Assembly: GCA_012932865.1 (NCBI GenBank)
Contig: SAXG01000004.1
Location: 62,001-126,000, forward strand
Reading direction: 5' to 3'
DNA: 64,000 bases
Origin: Amylostereum areolatum
Taxonomy: Eukaryota; Basidiomycota; Agaricomycetes; Russulales; Stereaceae
This document shows positions 32,053-49,960 of the stretch, piece after piece. The notes beneath the pieces are model-generated. The model was not told the DNA's origin and did no database searches. It was given only the letters and a program-made list of their open reading frames with translations. Within the stretch, counting starts at the first letter, position 1; every line of letters starts with the position of its first letter. The translations under genes and the position numbers were made by a program.

Positions 32053-32306
32053 GTAGCAAATTAACATGCCGTCAAAACATGGAAAGTTAGACCATGATGT
32101 ATTACGATACGTGTAATAGCACACACTGCTACCTTATTAAAGTTCTTTGCAAGTTGAAGCGTGAAGAACGGTAAGCTACTGTCCATTAAGGCGAGAGCCG
32201 AGGAAGGTGTCCTAGATGTATAATTAAATGTGGGGCGTGAATTCCATTGAGACTGGCATCATCCGCCCTGTCCCCAGAGAGCAAACCGACCCAAGTGCCC
32301 CGACCT

Positions 32307-34083
32307 TCAAACCTTGGTTATATTCTGGAAGAATGAAATCGTGTTGGTCCCATTCGTCGTGTTGCACGCCGTCTTGAAATCTCCGTAAGCCTGTGCTCTC
32401 GCTTGTACAAAGCTCGCGAACTCGCTCAACACGCAGCTGTCACCTGGACCTCTGTCGCTGCACCCGGGAAGCGGCATCGGCGCCGAATTGACAAGCACGC
32501 GGACGTATTCCTGAGGGGCAAATGCAGACGATGAGATATTGGAGCCGAGGCTGCAGGACATCTTCTCGAGGCCGACGTGGCCGAGGAAGGGTAGAATCTC
32601 GCTTGTGCGCCACGCACGAGCATAGTTGATCTGGTCGAGCGGGAGGGTGGCATTCACATCATCGCCGGCGGGACCGGAGTCGTTGAAAAGTCCCAAGGCG
32701 CTGACAATGAACGCCGGTTCCTCGCGATGGGTGAAGGAGAGGAAGATTTGCTGGGCAGTTGTGTTGGGTCTGGTTGCGTTGGTTGAAGTCGTGTTGACAC
32801 CGATTGCTTCCGCGCTCGCGGACAGCCAGGGAGTGCCGAGATTGGGCGATGCATTAAAGCCATAGCCGACTGAGAGATTTTGTGTTAAGAAACGGTGAAT
32901 GGAATGGGGGAGAAAAGAGCTTCACTGTTGTAGTTATATTGGACGTCGTTCATGTACTCGAACCCCAGCCACTCTTCAGGACGAAAGAGGTCAAATAAGC
33001 AAAAATCAGAGTTGTTGTTGATGACCATTTCGTATCCGCAGAACTCCATCATGGCTAGCCGTGAGTATTCAGCTTCACGTCACAGAATAGGGCATTGATA
33101 ACGAGGACTTACCGACGACATCCGTGGCCGTAAAGTTGAAGGAGGGTACGGCAGCGTTAAAACGTTCGATAGGATCGGCCGTAAATATGGCTCTCCATTG
33201 CTGACTTTGGTCACTGCCTGCGCCCCCATCGTAATTTGGGCAGCTGCACGGACATAAGTATTTTGAGAGGCAACATCGCAAACTCAGCTTGTATAACTAA
33301 CCTTTCGTGCGGCGTCAGTGTGTCCGCGCCCTGGTCCTCTTCCTCTTGAATGATTTGAAGAGAGATAGTGTCCGACTCGTTGCTTTTCAACCCCTGCATA
33401 AAGTTCTGCGCGGTTTGCGTGCTACGCTCGCTGGCGGCTGCCCACACTGTCAGATTGTCCTGGCCGAAAAGCAGGTGGGCGTAACGCTTTGCGAAAAGCT
33501 TTCCCAGTGCCTGTGCATCTGCGGCACCAGTGGGTGTGAGAACCTCGACCTGCGCAGTTTCGTTCGTGATAGGGGATGTCCAATTGGCAAGGAAAGCCAG
33601 GGGGCTGTAGTTCAAAAAGTCGGACTTGGGGGTGAAGTTCTCCATCTTTTGAGTAAATGGGGCCAAGTAAGTCTCATAATCAAAGCTACGATAAAACGTT
33701 AGGCTTATTTGTGAAAGGGCAAGTGATTTGGCGTACTCGTTGGCATATATGTCACCGTGGCGCAAGAGATAACTCGCGGATTCGACCGTGCAGCCGTCGG
33801 GTGGTATAGGCTGCAAGCCCACTCCAGGGCTGTTGAAATAAGGGGCTATGCCTGACAAGTGGTGGAGGACATTGAAGTTGATCGTATCGTCAGTGGGCAC
33901 TTGCCGCCGGACGTGCACCAGGTCGACGCCATCATATGAATGCAGACGATTGGCAGGTGAGTCTCTGGAAGACAGCTCTCTGATATCCGCAGGTTGACTG
34001 AAGCGCGCAGAAGAGAGCGGTGTAGGAGTTGCGGAGACGAAAAAGACGCCGCAATACAGCGCGAACGAGGTCAAGGCGAGCAT
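32307..34083 (-). CDS. Secreted histidine-acid-phosphatase family protein
   Basis: The N-terminal hydrophobic stretch (LTSFALYCGVFFVSA) is a signal peptide. The phosphatase domain begins at VESASYLLRHGDIYANEY. Usual RHGxRxP is reduced to RHGDIY: the nucleophilic His is present but the second Arg and Pro are not. Near the C-terminus FTHREEPAFIVSALG replaces the usual HD. Many N-glycosylation sites (NWT, NET, NLT, NTT, NAT, NISS). Three or four introns. Fungal phytases and acid phosphatases are relatives; divergence at the motif makes the substrate uncertain. Confidence 0.82.
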
Positions 34084-34140
34084 GATGGGGAAGGTAACAC
34101 GGCGAGGAAGCGGATTAACATCTCTGTCAAGAAGACTGGA

Positions 34141-34148
34141 GGTTTATA
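34141..34148 (-). promoter_or_regulatory. TATA-like box of the acid phosphatase gene
   Basis: TATAAACC on the minus strand, 58 nt upstream of the start codon. Confidence 0.45.
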
Positions 34149-34416
34149 AGGGCTTGAGAGAAAGGTGTCCATGATGCGTGCGTCATGGGCTTGGCAAATG
34201 GTGAGGCACATACGTGTGATGAACCGCTAGACCGTGAGGGTGGGCTCCAACTCTGAGCCTGCACTCAAACCTCCACAACATCGCGCCTGGTTTCCCAGCA
34301 CGTGGTGAAAATGACTTCATCGAGTTCCCCTGTGCCCGTCGCTCGACGCGTCTGTCACTTCAGTTCCTTTCGCCCAACCACCCCCGGAACCAGCTCCTAC
34401 TTCTCAGATCTCAACG

Positions 34417-35540
34417 ATGTCTAACCCACGATGGATTCCCCTTGAGAGTAACCCTGAGGTTCGTGCGTGCTTTACCGCCACTCGAATAATACCCATCGAT
34501 GCGCCTTTCTTCACAGGTCATGAACTCGGCACGTACTCTACGACACTCTGCAGGCCAGCACACCATCTCATACACCATCTCATACACCATCTTTAGTGGG
34601 CCTTCAATGTCGGTCTGCTCCCGTCTGACGCACAGTTTGTTGATGTATATGGCCTCGATGAGGAGGTGCGCACCATGAAATGAAACCACCTGCAGACTCT
34701 GACGCGGTGATCAGCTCCTCGCTATGGTGCCCCAACCCGTCCACGCTGTGGTTCTTCTTTTCCCCATCCGTGGAGAGATTGAAAGTGCCAGTGACGCAGA
34801 AGAGGCCAAGTTCGCGATAGAAGGCCGGCCAGAGGTGGACCCCACGATCTTTTGGATGAAACAGACGGTGCGATAATCTATATAACCCCCCGTGTGGCCA
34901 GTCGTTCACATGTGCCATGCTAGATCGGGAATGCGTGTGGGACTATGGGGCTTATACACGCTTTGGCCAATGTATGTGCATGCCGCTTTTACCTGGACAT
35001 TGCGTTCTTAACATGCATACAGTCCAACGTAGTCTTCGAGCCTGAGAGCATATTCCAGCGGCTTATCGATGTTTGCAAAGGTAGAGTATTTTCAACACTA
35101 CTTCTCGTTCGACTATCAAACTCAGCCCAGACAAGTCGCCTTTGGAACGGGCGAAAGTTTTGGAGACCACTGACCTGTTGGCGAACGTCCACGCTGAAGC
35201 TGCCTCCTCCGGACAAACTGCTGCTCCCGACGTCGACTTCAAGACAGATCTACACTTCACCTGCTTCGTCGAAGCCCCGTCGGCTGCAACGCGCTTGAAC
35301 CAAACGGGAGAGACAGAGATGCGCATGGTCGAACTTGATGGACGACGCGCGGGACCTGTGGACAGAGGAGCATGCACCGATCTTCTCAGGGTAAGGTTTT
35401 ACTCGCCAGTCCGTGCGAAATTTCTGTTCATGCCCTTCATCCTTCAGGACGCTGCTCGGTACATAAAAGAAAACATGGTACCGAAGATGTCGTCAAGCCT
35501 CGAGTTGAGCATGTGTGCTCTCGCTGCGCCGGAGAAGTAG
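34417..35540 (+). CDS. Ubiquitin carboxyl-terminal hydrolase, UCH-L family
   Basis: A thiol protease of the peptidase C12 family. After splicing: MSNPRWIPLESNPEVMNS, then FVDVYGLDEELLAMVPQPV, WMKQTIGNACGTMGLIHAL (catalytic Cys with the oxyanion Gln), DLHFTCFVE (His) and ELDGRRAGP (Asp), ending SMCALAAPEK. About 240 residues, typical. Intron 2 appears to use a GC donor (after VMNS, GCACGT) with the acceptor TTTAG before WAFNVGL. The intron holds a 12-bp direct duplication (atctcatacacc, about 34566-34590). About six introns. Confidence 0.92.
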
Positions 35541-35948
35541 CCATATGTCGGACACCGACTTGAACGAACTTTGTACGATACGTTAATGATGTCACCACCC
35601 TATCCACGACCAACAGAGCCACCTACATTCGAGTCATGTGGGGCAGACGCGTTGCCTCTAATCCACCTACGCGAAACCTGAGTACTTAAGTATGAAACGA
35701 CAGTGGGTGTATCGATTGGGAAGTTGGAATGCATCAGATTTGTCAAAGTGCTGACCATGATTGGATGGCAAGATGTGGACTCGAGCTTCAACTGAGATTC
35801 GCCGTCCCGGGGAAGAAAGGGAGAAGCGGCTTACCAACTGGGCGGCAACACAAACCACTATTAGTATAAATACAGTTCGTCACGCCCACTCGCGCCATCG
35901 CCGTGCGCATCGTCGTGCTCGCTGTGCTCATCGTTCCCCACGGTCTCA
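35541..35948. other. Intergenic region upstream of the ABC transporter
   Basis: About 400 bp with no open gene. The short inverse ORFs here have no domain. Confidence 0.5.
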
Positions 35949-42009
<6,061 letters not shown>

Positions 42010-42301
42010 CATTTCACGAGTTCTGTTAGTTTTAGACACGTTCACGAAGTTACGACGCCGGTCGGCGGAAATAGTATACATATCACAAAATATCTGCCAG
42101 GAACCGAAGCGCGGGAAGAGAAAAAAAGGATGAGCTACGATCTCGATCACGATCTTGAGCTTGAGCTTGCGAAGATGTTGAGCGTGGGAAAGACTGCGTG
42201 TGGAGAATCCACTTGGGCAGCAACGGGTGGAAAGCCAAAGCCAAGCCGGACCTCCTTTTCCTTCCTCTCCTCTCCTCTCCTCTTCCCCCTTCCTCCTCCT
42301 A

Positions 42302-45030
42302 ATGCCCACTGGTCAAGAAGATATCGCGCTTCCTGTCCTCAAGCAGCACGACTACGCGGAGGACCCAAAATCCGCTACCCCCTTCTTCCAAGACCGTGAC
42401 CCAGACCACGACCATGACCAGGATGACCATGACCTAAATGACCGCCCCGACCAAGATCAGGACCACGACTCGGGCTCCTCTGGCACGGTCACAAACTCAG
42501 ACGACGAGTTTAACTGGGATGAGGAGGATGACGCCGCAAGCAAGAAGAAGGTCTCAGAGGGTTCCAAAGCTAAGCGCGGTCGTCTCATCTACCTCATGTT
42601 CATGAAGCTCTCGAGGCCCGTTCGCACCCTTCTCATTGGTATCCTTGGCGTTGGGATATTCATCACCCCTTTCCTCGTCGTGGAGTTCCGCTTTAAAGGC
42701 AGCGTTGTCCGTCCACACGTATACGCCTGGTCGCTCTGGTTCGCCATCATCTGGGCCGCGTCCTGCGTAACTTACATTCTCGTCGACCTCCTTCCTAAAC
42801 TATTCATCGGCATCCTCGTTCTCTTTGGCGTGACCGTGGAACGCTTGAAGACACAAATCGAAGTGCGTGGTGTCTCGGCGCGCGATGTATAGCGGGCTAA
42901 TCACTCTCCTCTCCTTACCCTTCAGCTTACCCTCGCGGTCACCGGATGGTTGAAGCTTGTATTAGACATCGCTTGGGCATGGATATCACTTTCCGTCATT
43001 CGCGCCTTTGACAAACCGCCTGGGACATACTGGCATACCATCAATAAAGTTATACAGGTCCGTCTTTCCGCACCGTTACCTGCAGTGCTCCTGTCCGTTC
43101 TCACGTTTGATACGCAGGCCCTTTTCTCCGCCGGAGTCATCCTTCTCGTCGAGAAAATCTGCCTGCATTTCGTCGCGATTAATTTCCACCAAAAAGCTCT
43201 CGCAGATCGCCTTGCCGAGAACCGCCTGGGCCTGAAAGCCCTTGATCGTCTTTCCAACGCAGAGCCCGCCCGTCCCAAGAAAAACCCCTACATTCGCAAG
43301 GGCCACAAGAGCGGATCGTTTGGCACTGCATCAGCTTTCTTTGGGCGCGAGAAGAAGGACGCGCAGGCGGAGATCAACAACCCAGCCTCCACAAGTTCTT
43401 CCCCCGTAAACGACGAGAAGGTATCAACACCAATACCAAGTCAAAGCGTCGCCGCGCGTAAAAGACATCGGAAGAAGGCCATTGCCGCGGTCATCGTTGA
43501 CCAGGTTGGTGATGCGATTGGTCAGGTCGCGCTCAAGGACTCTCGCTTCAACCGTGGGCAAGGTCTTGGCGACCTCGTTTCCGCCCGCAAGCTTGCCAGG
43601 AAGCTCTTCAGCGCACTCAGTGACGTGTACCCGCCGCGCCAACACCTAGTTGTAGAGGGTACGTGGATTGGGCTCGCAACTAATTTTTTGCTCAAGCATT
43701 CCTCCAGATTTCTACCCTTATTTCCGGACAACGACAGAAGCGGTACGGGTTTTATTGCCCATTATAAGCGGAGTCAAAACTGAACCCCGTATTCCTGCAG
43801 CACGCCGCGTTCGCATTGTTCGATAAGGATGGGAATGGCGATATCAGTAAGAAGGAGATGCGCGAAGCTGTGCAGCGCATCTACAAGGAGCGTAAAGCTC
43901 TCACTTCCAGTCTGAAGGTACGTGAATGTTATGCACGACAGAATAAAGACTCATCTGGGGACTCAGGATGTCAGTTCAGTAGTTGCAAAGCTCGACGGTG
44001 TTCTTCTTGCCGTCGCCCTCGTCACCATCATCTTCATCTGCCTGTTGATCTTCAACCCGAGCAACACGATCGCGTCTCTCGTTCCTCTCGCGACTTTGAT
44101 TCTCGGCTTCTCGTTCATCTTCGGCCACTCTGCACAGACGCTTTTCGAATCGGTGAGCACAGCATCTATGATGTCATGAGCACTGAACTGAACTGCACGG
44201 GCCTCCAGCTCATCTTCATTTTCTCTACCCACGTGTTTGACGTCGGCGATCTGGTCCTCATTGATGATCAGGCAAGCATCCTCTTTCCGTCCATATCCTG
44301 CTCGGACTCATGTCTCTGCGCAGCCTCTCTTTGTCAAAGAGTTTGGTCTATTTTCCACTACGTTCCGCCGAGTCGATGGCCAGGAGATCATTGCCCCTAA
44401 CGCTTTGTTGTCAAGTTCCAAGCTCGTGCACAATCTGCGTCGTAGCAATTCCATGTCAGCATTATTATCATGCTCGATATCCTACCGTTACTGATTTTGG
44501 GGCACAGGTGGGAAACGACTAATCTTCAAGTCGCTTACAATACCCCTCTTGCCGTCATCGAGCAGCTCAGGGTCAAATTGTCCAATTACATCTCGGAGAA
44601 CAATCGCGAGTGGTCGGGCACGAACCTGCATATCGATAAGATGGAATACCAGAATTCAATTCAACTCGTCGTCGGAGTGGAACGTGCGTGCACATCGTGT
44701 TTCGTAACCATGTTCGTACTGACCTCACTCACAGATCGTCCCAACTGGCAAGATTGGGGTGCGCGGTGGATGCGACGGACGGCTTTCATGCGTTACCTCA
44801 AGACCACCCTGGAGGAACTCGAGATCACGTACACGGAGCCCATCCAGCCTGTGCTACTTCCGAGCGCACCTCCAGCATCATTCCGCGCCCCCAGTATGCG
44901 CGAATCTCGTCCAAGCTTGCGACGCCCTAGCGATGCGTCCTTGCAGGGCAATGCAGGCGGCTTCCAGGGAAGTGACTTTATGCGTCGCGCGCCCGGCCCT
45001 CATTTACGCCCTGGAGACAGCTCGTTCTAA
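42302..45030 (+). CDS. MscS-type mechanosensitive channel with EF-hand (fungal MSY family)
   Basis: A long acidic Asp/His-rich N-terminus (DRDPDHDHDQDDHD), then hydrophobic segments (FMKLSRPVRTLLIGILGVGIFITPFLVV, FAIIWAASCVTYILV). A cytosolic loop carries an EF-hand (DKDGNGDISKKE at about 43825). The pore-lining TM and beta domain follow (IASLVPLATLILGFSFIFGHSAQTLFES, then HVFDVGDLVLIDDQ), and the tail has APNALLSSSKLVHNLRRS. Known members of this family (Msy1/Msy2) are calcium-responsive ER channels for hypo-osmotic shock. Ends in a Ser/Arg-rich tail. Multiple introns. Confidence 0.9.
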
Positions 45031-45628
45031 TGACAAGAGCGAGACGATGTTCAGTCGGGGTAATATATAGGACAATGATCTTTCATACTTTAACTCGCGT
45101 CCCGGCGTTGGGTGATTACAATTTCGCTGTAGAGTACTTGTGTTGGAAGTATCGATTTTTTGCACCCGGTCACAGCGTTTTGACTCTTGAGTTCGATAAG
45201 GTTACGCTATGTAGTTGGCGGTGTATACTCGGACGGGCCGCCGAAGTTGCCAAAGCGGGCGACGCGATTCTTTGTAACGATATGGGCGCTAGACGGTTAA
45301 CGAGGAAATGAATACGCTTCGTTCGATCGAGCCACCGTGCGGGCTTACTTGGAACCGCCGATGGAACGTCCATGTCCCAGTCTCAGCTGTTCAAAGCTAA
45401 GAGGTTCGCGACAGTATGCAGACGACAGTCCAACCATGATCGGGGGGACACATGCGACGCGGTCACTGGGGTCAGCCACCGACGCGTTGTGGCCCGTGAG
45501 CGCGTTGTTGACGCATGGCCTCCGCCTCCCTCAGGCTTGATGCTTTCCTCCCTCCCGCGACACCTCTATTTCTCTTTCTCGTACTCCACCCCATTCCTTG
45601 TATGTTAAATCTTCCTATCATCTAACGA
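45031..45628. other. Intergenic region, no gene seen
   Basis: About 600 bp. Pyrimidine-rich close to 45540-45600, as expected for a fungal promoter. No coding frame supported. Confidence 0.5.
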
Positions 45629-48600
45629 ATGGACTCAGAACCTGTAAATGCTTGTACTCCTGACGGACGTCCAAGCGTCACATTTTCCTTGTGCGTTCAA
45701 ATTATACTTTGGTTCGCCCTCGTCCCCCACTGATCCCCCCGCCCCCTCAGCTTTGTCTCCCTCCTGCGCGAACTCTCAAAAATAGAACCTTGTCCCGCGG
45801 GGTCGCTCACGAAGCGCAACAAGTTGAAGGACAAGGACGTGGTCGTCCATGATTACAACTATCCCGCCCGCACCACATTTCGAAACTGGTGCGAGCGTCT
45901 CAGGCGAGAAGTCGATCCTCTCCCTCCTGGAACAACGTCCATCATATTCCGATTCCTGTTCCCGGAACAGGACGTTGCGCGCAAGTATGGGTTGCAAGAG
46001 ACCATGCTCGGGCGACATCTCTCGTCCGTCTTTGTCATTTCAACCGCGGCCGGTCATCGCGGCGCATTTTTGAAGCACTGGAAAGATGAAGCAGCCACTG
46101 GATGCCTTGGGAGCGAGCTTCATGCTGTGCTCTCGGATGTCTCTTCAGTAAGTGTCTTCCGCGTTAACAGTTGCGCATATATTCAGGTCTGACTGAATGT
46201 TTCAGGAATCTCAAGGGCGTATAGGCCAACTTACCATCCACGAAGTGAACGATTTTCTCACAGAGCTAGCAGCCCTCAACGCATTCTCGTCTCGCTCCGT
46301 TCGTTCTTCCTTCCACAACGCACCCAAACGCACTCAACGTGCCATCCTTTCCGATTTATTCCTTTCCCTACCCGTCACGGATGCAGGTTTTCTGGCGCAA
46401 ATTATTCTTAAGGACCTTCGTCCGATGCTTTACCCAATTGCCGCTCGCGACACTTACACCGCCCTGCTCGGGTTCAAGAGCAACGCTGTGTTTATGCTCT
46501 CTATGGAGGATGCGATGCGAGAGTGGGAGCCAGAAGTTCACCAACGGATGCTCAACACCTTTCGTGCACGTGCAACGATCGAGGATACAGCGGCCTTCAT
46601 CGAGTGTGGACCGGGCTCCACTGCTGCCCATCCTGTCGTTGGCGTCCCTATACAGGTGTGTCTTGCCTGCCTCTCGTCTTTGTGAGCATTCCAACGAGTC
46701 TTCGTTCCCTGCACAGATACCGAAATGCGAGAAGGGACGTGGATGCAACGTTTCTATCAAACGTCTCGCAAAGAGAGCTGATGTCATCTGGGCCGAAACC
46801 AAATACGACGGGGAGCGTGCACAGATTCACGTCCAAGTGAACTCGCAGGGCGGCGTGAATATCACCATCTATAGCAAGAGTGGACGCGACTCGACACGCG
46901 ACCGGCATGGCGTGCACCAGTTCGTCGCTCAGTCTTTTTATCGCCCCAACGAAGCTCTGATTACTTTGTGCAGCATTATTCGTGAAGCTCTGGGCTTCCC
47001 TCCAGATCCGAAGGCTGGTGACCTTTCCAAGGCCAAATACAGACCTAAGATAGAATGCAATATCGTATTGGAAGCGGAAATGGTCGCATTTTCGGACGAA
47101 GAGAACCGCATCGACGGTAAGCGGTAGTCGAGGGGTTCCGGACGTGTTACTAACACAGCGGTCATCCAGAATTTTGGCGTATACGAAGCCTCATTGAAAG
47201 TACTGCCCACGGAGTCCGAAGCAGACGCCCTCGGCAACCCGTACATGACACGTGAGAGTTCAAAGACTTGAACCCTTCAGCTACTTATGCTTTTTGCAGG
47301 ACGCAGAACTCGCTCGTGTCCGATGCGTCAGACGGCGGCACGCGGCACCTAGCGCTGGTCTTCTTTGACATCATCGTGCTTGATTCGGAGTCGTATCTCT
47401 ACCAACCTTACCGTGTTCGACGAGAGCTCCTTGAAAACATCATCAACGTTATACCCGGCCGCGCCATGCTTTCACAACGCTTCTCTATCCCCGTGAAAAA
47501 CTCGTTAGACACGACCGAAGCTCAATGCACTTTACGGCGACTGCTGGCAACACACATCGCCGACTATGAAGAAGGATTGGTCCTGAAGGCTGACGGGAGC
47601 CTCTACAGAGACAATCGGCGTCCGTGGGTCAAAGTGAGTACCTCTCATTATAATACCGACTATGCAGCAAGCCTTACTGTAGGGCTCAGGTGAAAAAAGA
47701 TTACATCCCCGGGTACGGGGATTGCCTTGACCTGGCTGTGGTCGGGGCGGGCTGGGACAAAGAGAGAGGTCGTGAATTACGTGGTTTGTGGTGCTTTGTA
47801 CAAGTCCATTTCACATTCTGACATTCTTGCAGTGGCACCGAATACTTTGACCACATTTTATCTCGGTGCTCTATCCAACCCGGCGGAGGTTGATCACGAC
47901 GTGAGCAGTGCTTCTCTTTCCATGGATATTCCAGCGCTTATCATTAACCATGTCACCAGCCCTTCGCACGACCGCACTTTGAGATTTACTTCACTGTTTC
48001 CTACGGACCAAACCGCACTGCATTGGAGGATGCAAATAACACCGTGCAAAGATCTACACATACAACGTACTCGGACGCCATAAAGGTAAGTGACACCGCA
48101 TGACATATCATAAGTAGTAACATCTTGTCCAGCGTCCGAGTCTTCTTCCATACGACTTCACCCTTGGCCACGGAGTGGCCGCCCCGCAGATCATGCTTTA
48201 TGAACCGCTCCTTGCAGAGCTTTTCGGTGCCGGCTTCACCAAGGCAGACGAAGCGAAGGTATTCATGCCATTTTTGTATCTATCCCCCCTTTTCTTAATT
48301 GAACAACTCTCACCAGTTCTATGAATTGCGTTGGCCACGCATGACCAAACTTCATCGTAAAGCCGAGCGCGACTGGCGCGGAGGAGCAACTGTTCGACAA
48401 ATACAACGTATCGCCCACGAGGTTGTCGGACGTCCTAGTGCGGAGGATGATGCCCGGAACTGCGTCAGTGGGATTTGGGGGCAGCCTGTGATGGACGTAC
48501 CTGGGCTTCGCACACCCCAGAAGCGCGCGACAACCATAGAAGCTTGGGTTTCCAAACTAGAGGCCTTTGAAAAAGGCAAGGAGGCGGACAAAGACGTCGA

Positions 48601-49683
48601 AGACAAAGGAGACGATAACTCCGACCTTCCCTTTGAGGGACAAAGGGCTCGACGTCCTACAGAACTTGGACATAAACCCTTGCACTCCATGACCAATCTC
48701 GCTCGAGAACCTACATTGATACCCTCTTCATATATGCACCTGCCTACCCCTCAACCGTCCCCTCCTCGAAAACGACGTTACTCCGGAGGCGAGAACGTCA
48801 AAGTAGAGGAATCATCATCACCCCAACCGACTTCACGCAAGACAAAAGTTAGTGCACTGCCCTCGTCCTTTTGGTGGCATCTGCTGACGGATTGCAAAAG
48901 AAACGACGCAGAACTCTTGGACTTGATATACCCATGCAGACAAACGTGTCGGCAGACGTCGCATCTCGTGCCCATGAGGACTTCCCTCCCCGTCAAGCTC
49001 GGTCGCCTTCACCCTCGGGCCTACAGAGAGAGCCTACTGAGATAGTGACTGTTCCTTTGGTTCCATCATCCCGACTTCCACCCTCTCGGCCTACCCATTC
49101 ACTTCCCGTGTCACGAATGAACCGCCCGCCCGAGCCAGTTCCCTCCGTCGTTTTCACGCCATCCACTCCGTTCCCCCAACTTCGTTCCATATACTTCAAA
49201 GATGTCACCGAACGCCGCGACAAACCCAAGCTTGTCATGGAAGAGATACAGCCGGCCATCGAATATTTCAAAGAATCCTATGTCTGGCTCGGATTGCCAC
49301 CGGACATCGAGGAGAAGCCTAGCTGGATGCGCGCGATCTCGGACTTTATCCCCGAGGAGCAGCACTTCACCAACCTCGAAAAGATGTTCGACGCGTGCGG
49401 CTGGGGACCGACAGGGACTACGCCCCCCGAAAACATAAAGCGCGGCCTCATCATTGTCGATCGTCAACCAAGGGTTATTGCACCATGGCGACGCCAGAAC
49501 TGGGGAGACTACGAGGAGTATGCACGCAAGCTGTTGGAAGACAAGAAGGATGCCCCGGATGGACTTCCACCTGGAAGGCGCCTTCCGATCTCTCTGGCGG
49601 ATATATGCATACTGTCCGTTCACGGAGTGGAGGAGCATCATAGGGCTTGGAAGGATCGCTACGTTTACAGGACGGTCGAGTAA
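45629..49683 (+). CDS. ATP-dependent DNA ligase, LIG4-like core
   Basis: The N-terminal ligase domain contains LPPGTTSIIFRFLFPEQDVARKYGLQE. The nucleotidyltransferase motif I is ETKYDGERAQIH (catalytic Lys, about 46800), followed by DEFWRIRSLIEST and HLALVFFDIIVLDS, motif IV EEGLVLKADG and motif V-like WVKVKKDYIPGYGD. The OB-fold part includes RTALEDANN and FYELRWPRM. The C-terminus has a Pro/Ser-rich region and a 170-residue end without a recognisable BRCT motif. Seven or more introns; the one near 47116 joins best at AG-AATTTTGG, keeping the frame. It could be LIG4 with a diverged tail or a fungal-specific ligase class. Confidence 0.83.
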
Positions 49684-49960
49684 AGCAATAGTTTATGGCT
49701 ATTTATGTTTCACCCTCATGTACCCCGGACTGTACCGTAGAGCGCCACAAATGCAGTATGTAGTACTACGTACTGTACTTCCACGATAACGAGAATACCT
49801 TTAAATTTGCTGGAATCCGAAGTTGCGATGTGAGTTGCGATTTGCGGGCGCGTGATGATGAGATGATGAGATGATGAATATACCATCTCCTCTTTCCGGA
49901 TCCCCACTGCGGCCTGCCACAACGTCATGAATTCCTCGGACTCTGTTCACAACTACCACG

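Noticed and set aside
47116..47310. Apparent frameshift in the DNA ligase
   Set aside because: Choosing the second AG (before AATTTTGG) gives DEFWRIRSLIEST and fits the phase of the next exon; no indel needed.
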